From Amaurobius ferox (Eukaryota; Arthropoda; Arachnida; Araneae; Amaurobiidae): DNA of 64,000 bases. The position numbers and the translations under genes were made by a program. Location of the stretch: the NCBI GenBank assembly GCA_951213105.1, contig OX578133.1:138799203-138863202 (forward strand), in the 5' to 3' direction. The notes under the pieces are model-generated. The model made no database searches. It saw only the letters and a program-made list of their open reading frames with translations, and was not told where the DNA came from. Below, one piece after another: positions 46,179 through 59,219 of the stretch (the first letter of the stretch is position 1; the number at the start of each line of letters is the position of its first letter).

Positions 46179-46530
46179 TTTGTCCCTCTAGAAGGTCCTC
46201 GTTGACCAAGAGCCGAATTTTTAATTCCATTCTTCAAGGTTGATAAAAGGGGATGTTTTCTCAAAGTCTTTTCACCTCCCAAAGCTCCCGTTGAACTGAA
46301 CTAGACTGCTAAATGCTTGCACACTTATAGTATCGATCACGGGACAGAACCTAATGGAGCCGAATTTTCGATCCCTTTCCCCGGGGTGAAAAGAGGGTAT
46401 TTACGACAAACCTTCCAGGCCCTTCCAACCTTCCAGGTCCTTCCAACCCCCCCCCCCCTCCTCCGCATTGAGTAGATAGCTAAATATTTGTGCACTCAAG
46501 AATCGATTACGGGGCAGAACTTAACTCGAC
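46179..46530 (+). repeat. Satellite-like repeat hosting the Polinton
   Basis: Units of about 170 bp contain cacttatagtatcgatcac, gggacagaac, agccgaattttcga and a G/A-rich tail. One unit is at 46,322, the next at 46,492 and a partial unit near 46,200. A related unit precedes the Polinton at about 36,890. From 46,531 to 46,985 I see nothing notable. Confidence 0.6.
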
Positions 46531-46989
46531 CAATTTTAGATGAAGATGACTATAAGCTATATGCCATACATTATAAAATAACACGCATCAAAGAAAGTTG
46601 CAACTCATTTCTTTAAGAATGTTAGTTTCCCTGTCTTTGGCAGGCCTGAATACTAGTAATCATAAAGATTTAATATGTACGACAGAAATCAAAAAGTTCC
46701 AGTCTCTAATATAATTAAAACTAACTAAGCAAATTAAACAATGGGATTGAATATTTACTCGTTCAAATAATCTTGGCGATTAACATTTTGTAAAAGAATG
46801 ATATATTACAATCAATTTTACAACGCCCATTCTAAATCGTTTTCTAAATTAAAAAATCGAGTTTGGAAAAGTTTTACTTCAGCATGTCTTATTTGTCACC
46901 AATCTACACATTTTACAGTGAAAATTATTTTAATAGGTAAAATTTAATAATATATAGATGAAAGTCTCTTCCGACAAATTTACATTAGA

Positions 46990-47260
46990 GGATCCCAATT
47001 TTTATTGCAAATTCTGGAGAAGGTGCGATGTTCACTAAGGATTTCCTCTTCCAGTTTGTTTTCCACTTCCGGTTCAAAAAGAAATCCTTGAAACATCAAT
47101 TTTTAAGGATTGGATATAAATGAACCTTAGATGGTGACTGATATGAATTCATTATCAAATTCTAGAAGGGATAGGGGTTTACTAAGAATTTCCACTTCTG
47201 GTTCTAGACATCCCACTTCCAGTTCTTCTGAAAATCCATATAATTGTACGAAATAAGGCT
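46990..47260 (+). repeat. Fragment of the 23 kb satellite family
   Basis: The order tttctggagaagg, ttcactaaggatttcc, acttccggttc, gatggtgactgatatgaatt, cattatcaaattct, acttctggttctag matches the array at 23,150-24,170 over about one and a half units. Confidence 0.65.
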
Positions 47261-47413
47261 TCGTTAAAAATTTCTTGTTACATATTTGTTTCGCGTTCAC
47301 TAAGTTTTGTTTGATTTATGTTGGATGGATGAATTGGCAATATGCATTGATTATTTTATGTTAAATTCGTAGCTGCCAGGGCAGGTTAAGACCAGCCCCT
47401 GTGGCGACCTTTA

Positions 47414-47794
47414 ATGGTATACGCCACTACAAAGATGGCGGTAAAGAGATATATATCTGCCATCCAGCGAGACAAAAAATCAGGAAAGCAGGGGTCGGTG
47501 GAACGATTCACTGGGCAGGGCGAAGGCAACCTACCGAGACTCGACTCCAGTTACCGACGGGTCTGTAAACAGGTCATAAGGGGCCTGCTCCTCTCCGCCA
47601 CGACCCATCCACAGATTGATATACCCCCACAGGAAAGAAAAGTTCAGGGCTATGAGGAAGTCAAGTTTCGTACACCGCCATTTTATGACGGGCCCCCTGT
47701 GGGGGAAGTAGCTTCTAGGGCAGTAGAATTTTTCTTTAAAAAATTCAATAAACAGTTAATTTGCATATATGTGTTACTGGAAAGTTTAGGTTAA
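47414..47794 (+). CDS. Unassigned 126-codon ORF in a GC-rich island
   Basis: The frame lies in a block (about 47,365-47,720) whose GC content is well above the AT-rich flanks. An AAGATGGCGG word surrounds the second Met (codon 8). The product is basic and Pro-rich, with no signal peptide, membrane segment or domain that I recognise. The last 25 codons fall in AT-rich DNA and look like run-on. It could be an exon, a fragment of a mobile element, or chance. Downstream 47,795-48,351 shows no gene. Confidence 0.25.
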   Translation: MVYATTKMAVKRYISAIQRDKKSGKQGSVERFTGQGEGNLPRLDSSYRRVCKQVIRGLLLSATTHPQIDIPPQERKVQGYEEVKFRTPPFYDGPPVGEVASRAVEFFFKKFNKQLICIYVLLESLG

Positions 47795-48351
47795 GTTTCA
47801 TTTTTCGGCACAATTGAATTACGCTCTGTTTTTGTTCGGGTTACAAGTATAGGTTCAGTCTGCTGCTCAGCTGCCTTCGGCCTTGTTCTGGAAGAAGAAG
47901 TAGGGGAGGGGTGGGCAAAATGTCCACGGTGGATAAAGTGGCGATGTGCTATTTCATCTTCAATGTGCTTTCACATATCGAAAATAAAGTAAGTCATTTT
48001 ATCTGAGGTTAAGTATTTTAAGCTGATTCCGAAACACGTGATACGATTAAAAAAGTTTATATTTAAGAAGTGGTTTTCACGAACTGTTATGTAAGCTAAT
48101 CGTTATTTTTTATGTTTATTATTCATATAATATTAAACTTTATTAGTTTTTAATCAGTAATTAAAGAAAGTTCATGTTTTGTGCTATGGAAATTCGTTTA
48201 TAGAATAATGACAATGTTTATAAATTTAGCGTCAGTGGCTTGTTGTCTCATTGACCTTCAAATGGGAAGGATGACGAGTAATATGCATGTCAGTGGATTT
48301 CATTTTAGATCCATTACCCATTGTGACAACGGAACAAGTACCAGATTGTTT

Positions 48352-50053
48352 ATTACTTCCCTTATATATAGTATAATGTATATGGAAAATATTATGACGG
48401 GGTCTAAAATTCGAATTCAAGTTTTCGACGGGAGAGTACCTTTCAAACATCTCTGAATACGAATAAAACGTTTTTGAGATGATGTCTGTGTGTGTGTGTC
48501 AGTGAGTCTGTGGAGACGATATCTGACGAAAGAATGGAGCGATTCAAATAATTTGGTACAAAAATTACAATTCATGAATACTGGAAGCCTATTGCTTTTA
48601 AACGCAATCGAGTGTTCAGTACCCCACTAAATTTTCGAGTGAAATTTTGAAAATATCATCAAAAATCAAAACCTTTTATAAAGTTAAGCAAATAGTCATT
48701 TCGTATGTAATTTTTTATTAGAAAATGTTTGACACAAACTTTAGAACGCTAGCATGAACTGTTCTTGAGATATTGCACCTTTTTTAAATAAATTTATCAA
48801 AATATCACGTGAAATAAAAAAAGATTAACTATTGTGAAATATGTTCATTTTTCATATGTAACATCCTGCGATAAATTTGGCGATATCATTCTCGTGGATC
48901 TAGCCCGTTCCATTCATGGGAAAAGATACTTTGGGTAATACTTTTGTAGTTGGACGCCAGTAGTCATTTATCTGTTATAAGAATAACTTATTTCTCCGTC
49001 CATAACGCTTATCGAGATTTTGGTGGCGAATTTGGCGGAATGTCGCCAACTTAGAAATTTTTTTAAATATTGCCAAATTAACGAAAATGTCTTCAAATTG
49101 ATAAAGCTGACACTAATTCAATGGAAATGACTACTAATTGACGGAAATTCAATATCTTGGAAAAAATATAAGAATCTACGAGTACTATAAGAATAACCTA
49201 TTTTTCCGTCCGTACGTTTGGATAAAATTTTGGTGACGAATTTTTCGGAATATCTCTAACTTGGTAACTTTTAAATGTTGCCAAATTAACGAAAATGTCA
49301 CCCAATTAATAAAAATTCGCTAAATTGATTAAACTGAAGCTGAATCAATGAAATGACGACTAATTGATGAAAGTTCAATATCTTGGAAAGAACATAAGAA
49401 TAGACTATAAGAATAACCCATTTCTCCGTCCGTCCATAACGCTTGGCGAGAAATTTAGCGGGACGTCACCAACTTGGCGACTTTTTTAAATGTTACCAAT
49501 TTGACAAAAATATCGCGAAATTGATAAAAATGACACCAAATGAGAAGTAATGTTTCGAAAATTCAGATTTCCGTTATATGACGAGCTATATTCTAGTAGT
49601 TATATTCTAGTTATATTCTAGTAGATAAGAAATGCTCTTCTCTCCGTTCGACTGTAACACTTGGTGATGTATTTGGCAACTTGGTGAATAATTTATCAAC
49701 GTATCGCTAACTTGGTGATATTTAGCCCCAGATTGACGAAAATTTCGTCAAAATTTCAAAAATGATACTAAATTAATGAAATAGTTGATGAATTAATTAT
49801 TAAAATAGTGTATGAACTATATCGCTTATTTGGGATGCTATCAATATTGATAATTGTTAATGTAGATTTGTGTGAAATATAAGTTAATTGGATATTTAGA
49901 AATAGTATTACATGTTGTCATCCGGAAAATCGCCAAATGTACAATTCAACGTTTAAAACACAGTACCGTGGATTTTATACATTATTTTTTGACTGTAAAA
50001 GGAGTAAATTTATCGCATTATATAAGAAAAGTCATGTGTTACCCACATCAGAT
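48352..50053 (-). mobile_element. Family C element, copy C4, inverted and long
   Basis: Read on the minus strand it starts TCTGATGTGGGTAACACATG (from 50,053). It carries three or four tandem units of about 200 bp rich in ttggcga and aatttggc (about 48,970-49,600), then the conserved half with a GT/CA tract (48,487-48,500) and a decayed terminal hairpin near 48,354-48,390. Its greater length than C1 comes from the additional tandem units. Confidence 0.7.
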
Positions 50054-51986
50054 TTTTGCTATTGTATTTATGCATAAATTTATGTTTTCTTTATTTAGTC
50101 ATATTACACAAAGCATTCTGCTATTTTGCAATTGAATGCCATTTTCATATTTAAAAATGGAAAGAGTGTACCGTTTATATACTTATAATGGACAGCATAT
50201 ATGCCTCTTATTTACTATATTATTTTAAAATTTTTGTTAAATAATTTTCTTAAGCTTTTCAATGTGTTAACTTTTTTATTTTATATAGTAGCCACTTTAC
50301 CCCACTCTGTTAGGTAAAGTGGTCATTTGATATGACTGTATTTATTTAAATATTATAAGACACATAATCAACAAAGAACTAAATTCATGCAAAAGCATAA
50401 ATTTACATAAATCATATTATTGGTTAAAAGTATTATTTTAATTTTAAAAACTGATTAGTATTTTTTAAAATTAATTTTCTTAGAGTGGACACTGTACACA
50501 CTATTTCCTTACTTAAGGTAAATATAGTAATTATTTACATGTTCAGAGTGGTATGTGGTGGATAGCAATCTTAGTTAGCAATCCATCTGAGCAATCCAGG
50601 AGACCCAGAAAAGTTCTTTGGCTTTGGCCGATTGTTTTTCAGGACCATAAATGAGGTGTAATACTCTACTACACAATACCTCATTTTTAATTTAAGACTT
50701 TAATCTCAAAGAAATTCAGAAATACCATCTCTCAAAAGCATTTCAAGCAAAGTCTGAATCTAAGCAATTTCTTTGAAAACATTACATTTTCTTTGAATGG
50801 TAAAATTATGATTGGCAAAATGTGTGATAAAATTGTGTTTTCTCAGCTGATAGAGAAAAAGAATAAATTTCAAAAAACAAATGAAGGTATAAATTAATGA
50901 GTAAATCGAAAGGAAATTCCAAAGTAAGATTACACTTATAAATTGCATTACATACTCCACACACGAGAATTGTTTTAGAAGGGGAATATTTATTGGAGAA
51001 TTGTTTAGAAACTTGCACGCTATTTTTGACACTGATTAAATTTCTTTTCAACTTTGCTTTTACAAGAATGACATTCTAAATGGAATTTCGGCAACTTTAT
51101 ACATAAGAACAAAAGTTATTAAAATAAACAAGTTTAACATTTAAGAGAAATTCGATTACAGAAATGTTTGAACTAATATAGGAGGAAAAGTAAGAAATGT
51201 TTTATCTTTGTCTGTGATAAAAGGAATTTTAAAAACTAACTAGAAGTAGGGTTGCTAACCGGTAGTGTATGTTTTGGTAATTGCGGGTTGAATTCAAGAG
51301 AACAGGAGAGAAGATAAGAAGATCTATGGCATACATAGATTGAGAAGAATATATATGGCTCACATAGATTAACTTTAAAAATAATATTGTAAAATTAAAA
51401 AAGTGAAAATATTATCTTTTAAGTTATATTATTTTTTATAGAGATCTAATATCGTGAACAGGTTAAGAGCGTATGAACTCACGCAGTCGTAAATCTCTGC
51501 AGCAATGAAGAAATAATCAAGTGGATATCAAATAGAGCGAAATGTATTGTGGACATCGAATTATTTAATTTGTAGCTGCACATATTTGTTTACATGAGAA
51601 AATATAGGAAACGGTTACTTGTACTAGCATATGCTGTGGCTTACACGGTTCGCTATGAAATCAGATACACAACTCGGCACAGAACTGTATAAACTTTAAA
51701 TAAAGCCCTTAGGTATCTCAAACCAAAGAACATTTACTTGGATCCATAATATAGCTGCAGTCCGGGCTAACTGCGACAGGGTTTTCAAGAGCATCTAGAA
51801 TAAATTAATATACATCATCAGTTAGGAAAAGTTCGAAGACATCACTGCTCATCTCTACATTAAGACCTCCTATAGACAACATCTGGAAATTTTAACTGTG
51901 TGTTGACGAGCATTATTGCACTGGGAAAGGCATTGATAGATAATTTAAAAAAAAGTAACGGTACTTGATGCATTGCAGGAATGTCG
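50054..51986. other. AT-rich interval, no gene seen
   Basis: Short frames on the minus strand at 50,760-51,051 overlap each other in two frames and have no family resemblance. No repeat is matched. Confidence 0.55.
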
Positions 51987-52905
51987 AAATTAAAGCTCTT
52001 GACCTGTTATAATGAATGAAAACCCATACGATAATAACTCGTCGAATAATAGTGTACTGTGTAGTCAGATTTGGTCTTTAACCAAGCATATTGGTGCTAC
52101 CTTTGGAACAATGACAGTTTATTAAATGGCTGACAAGTGCTTAGGCCTACCCCTACCAATGTCTAGCATGCCGTTTGAGTTACGATGGGAATGCAAATGA
52201 TAATAGCTTCAGCCTGCTAATTGATCGTAATAAATTTCTGTCACACCACATGTTTCAAGAGCGGCTAATACTTCTAAATACGCGTACTGACGTTAGTCTA
52301 AATGCGCTAGTCCTATTGAGGCTGGTGCATTCTTTCGTTCAACTATTATTGAATATTTATTTCAATCATTGCTCCCAAAAACATGTAAAGGACAGAGTCT
52401 TATCTCAGCCGGGAATCGGATATCGAAGTTAACGCTCTTAACCTGTTGTAATGGATGAAGACCCATACGATAACTCGTCGAATAATAGTGTGCTGTGTAG
52501 CGAGATTTTGTATTTAACCAAGCATATTGGTGCTACCTTTGGAACAATGACAGTTGATTAAATGGCTGACAAGAGCTTAGGCCTACCCCTATCAATGTCT
52601 AGCATACCGTTCGAGTTTTGATGGAAATGCCAATGATAATAGCTACAGCCTGCATCGTTATAAATTTCTGTCAAACCACATGTTTCAAGAGCGACTAATA
52701 CATCTAAATACGCGTACTGACGTTAGTCTAAATGCGCCAGTTCTAGTGAGGCTGGTGCATTCTTTCGTTCAACAATTATTAAATAGTTCTTTCAACCATT
52801 CCTCCCAAGAACATGTAAAGGACAGAGCCTTATCTCAACCGGGAATTGACCCACGGATCTTTGTACTGATCAGCCGACGCTCTACGTTAAGCTACTAGGA
52901 CGAAA
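51987..52905 (-). mobile_element. Tandem pair of a tRNA-derived SINE
   Basis: Two units of about 438 bp (51,987-52,424 and 52,425-52,905) are similar throughout, for example tcaagagcg(a/g)ctaatac, aatacgcgtactgacgttag and aggctggtgcattctttcgt. On the minus strand the 52,905 end has a tRNA-like head: an A-box-like region with tagagcgtcggctgatcag, then a B-box-like gggtcaattcccggttg. The first unit lacks most of the head. It is not a tRNA gene: the acceptor stem and a normal T-loop are missing. Confidence 0.7.
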
Positions 52906-52987
52906 TTGCAAGTTCTTATTGTCGACTTCAACTCTGCAATCTCCACCCTCTAATGTCAAATTGGTGTGAAACTGACAATCTGATTGA

Positions 52988-53060
52988 CCACCTCCTGCTA
53001 TTTTTACCTCAGGTTAGCCTCCTGCTGCTATTTTTATCCTTCATGTTAGCTTCCTGCGTA
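52988..53060 (+). repeat. Short tandem repeat, about 33 bp unit, 2.2 copies
   Basis: The phrase cctcctgctatttttacctc aggttag recurs as cctcctgctgctatttttat ccttcatgttag, and then a partial third copy follows. Confidence 0.75.
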
Positions 53061-53204
53061 GTCTTTTACCTCTCCATTTGAAATCGGTGCTCAATATACC
53101 AGAGTTTACTGAATCCATGCTAATAGTACTAGGATTACTTTCAGAACTCCGACATTTTTGCACTAACCTACATGGTTTGTTTATTCGTGCGCTATTGTTA
53201 AGAA

Positions 53205-53290
53205 ACTTTCTGCCCCAACCGGGAATCGATCCACAGGTCTCTTACTGGCCAGTCGACACTCTACTATTGAGATACTGGAACGAAATTGCA
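53205..53290 (-). mobile_element. tRNA-derived SINE head, second copy
   Basis: On the minus strand, tagtagagtgtcgactgg resembles a D-arm/A-box and gtggatcgattcccggttgg a T-arm/B-box. The order and spacing match the head at 52,836-52,905. The body toward lower coordinates is more divergent. Confidence 0.65.
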
Positions 53291-54341
53291 AGCTCCGTTT
53301 GTCGAAATGAACTTTGCAAACATTTCACTCTTATGCCATCATGATCGATATAGGAGGCAATAAATCTCACAGATCATCTGAAGCAAGGAAAAGGCAATTA
53401 CTTCGGCTACACTGGCCTGTAATCTCAAACGCACAACACGTAATTATTTTTGGACTCGAATGACTTACATAATAAAAGTATGAATACACATATGCTAATT
53501 TGCACACACACATGTTGTTAAAGTCATCTGTGTAAGGATAAATGTGAGAAATTTAACTCTGTTGTGCGTTTCATACTAAATATCTGAAGTTATATAGCAC
53601 ATACAACTGCTCATTACTGGTAAGTTAAAAGCTTGATCTTATAACCTAGTTAGCCTCGAAAATACTTTTGTTAACTGTCCCAATCAGTAGCTACACTATA
53701 ACAGGTACCAAAAGTAAATAAAAATATTTTGACAAAACTGGAATGTTTTATTAGAAAGGTTGAAATATTTTCATTCAGATTTTGTTTCTATTCCTTTTAA
53801 TTCCATTTAATTATTTCCACATTTATTCATTTATCCCTTCCAATTAATCTTCTCAAGCTAAATAGATTGCGCACTAACCACCCTCATTTAGTGGCCCAAG
53901 TCTGATTTAAGCCCTATATCTAAATCTTCAGCCCCAAAGCTGCATCGTCTACACAACAATAACTGCTTGCATTCACAAGATATACAGAGTGTTGATGTAT
54001 AAGTGATGAAAACCATATGGCAGGTGTGTTTAGTTTAAGTCGAAAATGGCCCGTTTTCTTAGAGTTATTGTATCTCTTTGAGAAAACAAATACACAAAGG
54101 TTTCTTTATGTCTTGACGGCTATTGAAGGATCAGCCTCACCTGGAGGAAAATATTTTACGCATTTTGACACCATGATTTCAAGCTACTGTGAAGAGGTCT
54201 CCGAAAACAAGTCTACTTTGTTGAGATTATAGAAATGTTATAAGTTTTCAATGAAAATCTTTTTCCCCTCTAAGATACTCAGACGTCAAAATCTCAACAA
54301 GTGTGACTCTTTAGCTAAAAAGAAAAAATAGACACACACAT

Positions 54342-54392
<51 letters not shown>

Positions 54393-54500
54393 CTTTACGT
54401 CATAGGTCGTATAAACAACATCAAATGCCGAATGCTTCTAGTCAAGGATGCGAATGTGACCATCATTAAAAGTGACATAACTCACCGACTTCTTTAAATG
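53291..54500. other. Interval before the gypsy remnant
   Basis: It contains a compound (CA)n(TA)n tract at 54,331-54,392 and otherwise no recognisable feature. The gag region expected upstream of pol is not recognisable. Confidence 0.5.
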
Positions 54501-54539
54501 GCATCATCCATCTCTCTGCGCACAGTTTCTGGATGAATG

Positions 54540-57500
54540 TGCTTGGAAAAATGGAAATTACTATTTCTGTCGGGGCGAGAGAATAACATCATGTTGCTTA
54601 TGCAGCGGATATTTATGACCCATGTGTTCTCGAACTGGACTTCATAAAAAAATAATATGAATTTGATCAGAACTTCAAAAACAATGAATTACGGACAGTC
54701 ACCTAAAATATTCCTTTTCTTGAAACAGAAATGGGACACATCCTAGAATGTAACATAGTTAGTACAGGATGTGTTTCATTGTCTGCCTGTAGCAAGTATT
54801 TAATGAAAGTAGTCCGAAAAGGCCCAAGAACCTGTGAAATGGCTGTAACAGGGTTTCCAGCTCCTGAGTATAAAGGTAAAACAATAGAAATCTTGTGGCT
54901 ACGGTTCTCTGGATATTTCAAGAAGAGGCTACGTCCCTGTCCGAGTTGTACACATTATCGACCAACCTAAAATAATCCATAAAGGGGAGCAGTTAGTTTC
55001 ATGCTCTGTGGTGGCCAGCGTGATGCGTGGTTGTAAAGAAGGAAGCAGCAGCAGTTCTGAACATTTAAATATCACCTTAAGTAATCTCGTCCGACGAAAG
55101 CGTGCAGATGAGGAGGCGTTTAAAAGGCCTATTTCTGTTTTCTCGACTGCTTCAAAAGGCTTGGGACGCACAAGACTAACTCGACATAGAATCGATACAT
55201 GTAACCAATTTCCGATTAAACAAGCTCCTTGAAGACTTCCGCTCGCTAAGAAAGAAGAAATAGACAAGTTTTTCAAAGACATGCAGGAAAGCTACCTAAT
55301 CGAGCCACCTTGAAATCCTTTTGCCTCACCAATCCTTTTAGTGAGAAAATAGGATTCTACAAGATTATGCGTCTACTCTAGAAGATTCAACTTCGTGACA
55401 AAGAAAAACAGCTATCCACTGCAAAGAATTGAGAACACTTCAAATACTCCCTCCGGGAGTAAGTGGTTTTCGAATCTAGATCTCAAGGGTGGTTACTGGC
55501 AAGCAGAAATTCATGCCGATGATTGAAAACAAGAAAGATCAATCATGCTTAAAGCATTGATTGTGAAACACTTTCCAACTTCAATGCAATTTTATTTTAA
55601 AAAGTCGAAAATGCAATACATTCCTCGGTAATATTTTAAAACTTATCACAATACTACATTGATTTATTATATTTGAAAACTTAAACTTTCATTGAAAAAA
55701 ATGAACTTCATTCAAATGACGGCATTGAAGTATAAATTGCCTTGTTTAAATATCTCTAAAATGCGATACATTCCACGGTAATATTTTTAAAACTATCATA
55801 ATACTACGATAATTTATTATATTTGAAAACTTCATCGAAAACAACTGAAATAAATTCAAATGACGTCATAGAAAAAATAACACGCCTGGATCTCTCTATA
55901 AAAGCAGGATTTCATTCATAACTTTCTCCATTTCATTAATCACAATACTATAATAATTTATTTTATTTAAAAATTAAGACCATGGAGCTACAATTCATAA
56001 CCTTTATGCTTAAAACTTCATCGAAAAAAATCGTCCTTCTGTTTATAAAATCAATTAATATTTCATTCATATCAGCCATGCAGACTCCATGGACTGAATT
56101 ATTTTGTGTTAAAGAAATACAGTAATTCTAATACAACTCATTCTACATATTTTGCTGTTTACATTTTACATAGGTGAAAAATAGGCTTAGTTGTAGAAAT
56201 AATCAAATTTAAATGAGAATTTAAACTCAAATATATATTGTCATTGTGTTGTTTTAGTATGTAGATGCACAGAATTTAAGCAAAAATAAAGTAGTTTTAG
56301 GACGGATACAACACTCAATATGAATTAAAAAGAACTTTAAAAAATCACGACTTTGAAACAAGATGGATGCCATATATCATTTTGAAGTGGGTCATGTGAT
56401 CGTTTCATATCATGGTCACGTGATCGTTTCATATAAGATGTGTAATTATTATTTTAATTTTTATTTAAAAAACTACTGAATATATTTCGCTGAATTTTTT
56501 TTTATATATTTTATGGAACAATTTGACTATTACCTAAAATTTTCGAAGCAATTTGTGAATTTTAAATCAGCTTAAAAAATGTTTGAAAAATTAGGTCCCA
56601 TAGGGCTCAATGTATTTCATTTTTTTAACCCGGGTTCAATCCAAAACTAATTGGGTGATATTATTCATTTATATTCCCATAGGTCCTACAGACCGTCTGA
56701 ACAACATACTACTAAAATTTCATTTTGATTAAGTCATTTTTACGGCAGTTATCGTGCTAACGGACAGACAGACAGACAGACAGACAGACAGCATGAACAA
56801 AGTCATAAACACTTTTCAACTTTGTTGTAAAGTGTTAAAAAGGCGTCTTCACCTGACAAGAGCTCTGAAAGTTTACAATGATGCATTTTGGACTTTGTAA
56901 TGCCTCCGCAACTTTTGAATATCTAATGGGAACTATGCTGAAAAGGCACTCCTGTGAATCCTGCCATGCCTACTTGGACAATATAATACTGTTGGGAGAT
57001 CATTTGACGAAAATTTATAACATCTTAGGCAGGTATTTGAAAAATTAAAGATTGCTAATTAAAAATTAAATAATTTAATTTAAAATTAAATATGAAATTT
57101 CTACAATGCAAATAGTTCCAAAAGGAAATCGCTTATTTGGGACATATCATTTTTGAGGAGGGTATAAGGATCAATCCTGACAAAACCAATGCTGACAAAG
57201 AATGGTGCAGACCGCAGGATATTCATCAACTAAGTTTCTTCAGCCTGTGTACCTATTACCGTTGGTTTATGAGGAACTTCTCTAACACTGCCAGGCCATT
57301 AGATAGGTTAGCAGAAGGTGACAAGAAGTATGAATGGACGGCGAAGTATAAAAACGCCTTCAATTGACGTAAGGAAATGCTAATTCCAGCTTCCATTCTG
57401 GCATACCCCCAACCAACGGAGAGCTTTATACTCGACATCGATGCTAGTGAAGAAGGAATAGGAGCAGTTCACTCCCAGAAAATAGGAGGCCCGGAACGTA

Positions 57501-59208
57501 TCATTGAAAATTTAGCAAGTGCTTGCCGACGCTCGAAAGAAATTATTGCGTAACTGGGAAAGAACTGTTGGCAATTGTTAAATCTGTAGATCATTTTCAT
57601 CATTATTTCTACAGAAGAAAATTCCTAATGTTGACAACTCTGTTTTGAACTAAATCCACAGTTTTAAGAACCCTGAAGGGTAGTTCGCAAGATGGATTTA
57701 GCGACTTCAAGAATATGACATGGAAATTTGACACAAAAAGGGATAGTCTCAAGGAAACGTTGGTATACGCTCAAGAAGACCTTGTCCTTTGAATTCTGCA
57801 CATTGCTCTTGTACAGAAATAAAGTCTGGAAGCCATATTTCAGCGATTATAAATAAAGTTATCACCGATCAGAGTTCAAATTTGCCACCTGATCTTTGGA
57901 GTGGCGAAGAAACTTTTTAAGCACAAAGAGAAGTCAGAGATGTCCAACCAATACTGATCCACAAAGAACAAGCGAATGGAGGTTAACTGGGCGAGATTTT
58001 TTTTTGTTTCTAACATGTAACAGAACGGTACTGGGCACTATAGGGTTCTTTGCACTTGAGGAACGGAGTAGCATACCGTAAATGAGAGAGTGACGGTGGA
58101 AAGAGCTTCAGTTGCCACTTCCTTGTTCCAGAGTGTCCAACGTTCTAAAAAGATACATGACAGCCCTACTGGAGGACATTTTGGCATTAGCTAGACGTTT
58201 AACAAAGTTCGTCAACACCTCTGGTGCAATATAAGGTTCGACGGAGTACTGGTGCAAAGAATGCACTAAGTTCGGAGCTCGGCAGGAAAGGAAAAAGGAA
58301 CACAGACCTCTTCAGTGTTACAATGCCAAATTCCTTTCGAAAAAATTAGCATTTTGGGAGTACTACCACGGACTTTAGACAGTAACAAGTACACCCTAGT
58401 AGTAATGGACTATTTCAAAAAGTTCTCAGAAGCTGATACAATCCCCAATCAAGAGTCTGCAACTATCAGTGAAGTTCTAACCCGGAACTAGATATGTTAT
58501 TACGGGGATCTCTCAATCATCCATTCTGAATAAGGGACGAGCTTTAACTCTAGCATATTCACAAAACTACGCAAACTACATATAATGAATAAAACTCGAA
58601 CTGCTCCTCCTTATCCCCAATCGAACAGTATGGCAGAGAGATTCAACAAAACGATACTTAATCATCTCTCTATTTTCGTAACCAAAGGCTAGCAAGATGG
58701 GGACAGTAAGCCTACCTATCTTCCTGCTGGCTTACAGAAGTGCTGTTCTTGAATCGACCGGACACTTTACATGAAAAATGCTGTTAGGCCGAGATCTATG
58801 ATTGTCGTGTGATCTGATGTTTAGACGACCATGCGATCTCTTTCATTGCCTTATTAATATGTTCAAGATCTAAAGGCACGGTTGGAGGAAGTTCAACGTT
58901 TTGCTCGTAAAATGATCAACATTGCTACCAATAGAATGAACACCCGGTACAATGTCTACTGTACGAAGCTAATAAAAGACGATTCCATTAAAACGATAAA
59001 GTGTAGATGTTCAACACCTGGCGACGAGGAGGATTTTTATCGAAACTACACAACTGGGAAAAACCCCGTCATAATGGAGAGGTTAAACAGTGTCATTTAT
59101 CGAATACAGAAATCATCTTCAAGCATGACAAAAGTCGTCCATATCGACAGATTAGCCCTATATTATGGACCACGGTATATTGATACTGCTCGGGAAGTGC
59201 AATTTTAA
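54540..59208 (+). pseudogene. Decayed Ty3/gypsy retrotransposon pol, split by an insertion
   Basis: Pieces of a gypsy-type polyprotein appear in order, in changing frames with stops. The protease-RT linker (AADIYDPCVLELDF) is near 54,600. At about 55,145-55,330 comes RIDTCNQFPIKQAP then LPLAKKEEIDKF. RT text SNLDLKGGYWQAEIHADD ends near 55,525. After an insertion, RT resumes with MMHFGLCNASATFEYLM (about 56,878) and YLDNI. RT thumb/RNase H start is at 57,137-57,367 (YYRWFMRNFS). Integrase core fragments VVMDYFKKFSEAD and PQSNSMAERFNKT are near 58,400 and 58,615. The integrase C-terminal GPY-like part (ERLNSVIYRIQKS...VVHIDRLALYYGP) is at 58,882-59,208. The gene cannot be functional. Confidence 0.85.
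55527..56843 (-). mobile_element. Family A element, copy A2, inserted in the gypsy RT
   Basis: The interval is the reverse complement of copy A1 (5,737-7,097). It interrupts the RT domain between the ADD motif and the FGLCNA motif, so the gypsy element was there first. A (GACA)n tract lies at 56,764-56,791 near the 5' end of the element. Internal tandem units at 55,600-55,860 match those of A1. It lacks the 75 bp insertion found in A1. Confidence 0.8.
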
Positions 59209-59219
59209 GGAAGAGGCAG

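Noticed and set aside
52836..52905. tRNA gene on the minus strand
   Set aside because: The A and B boxes are recognisable, but the acceptor stem and standard T-loop are missing and the sequence recurs as the head of a repeat; called as a SINE.
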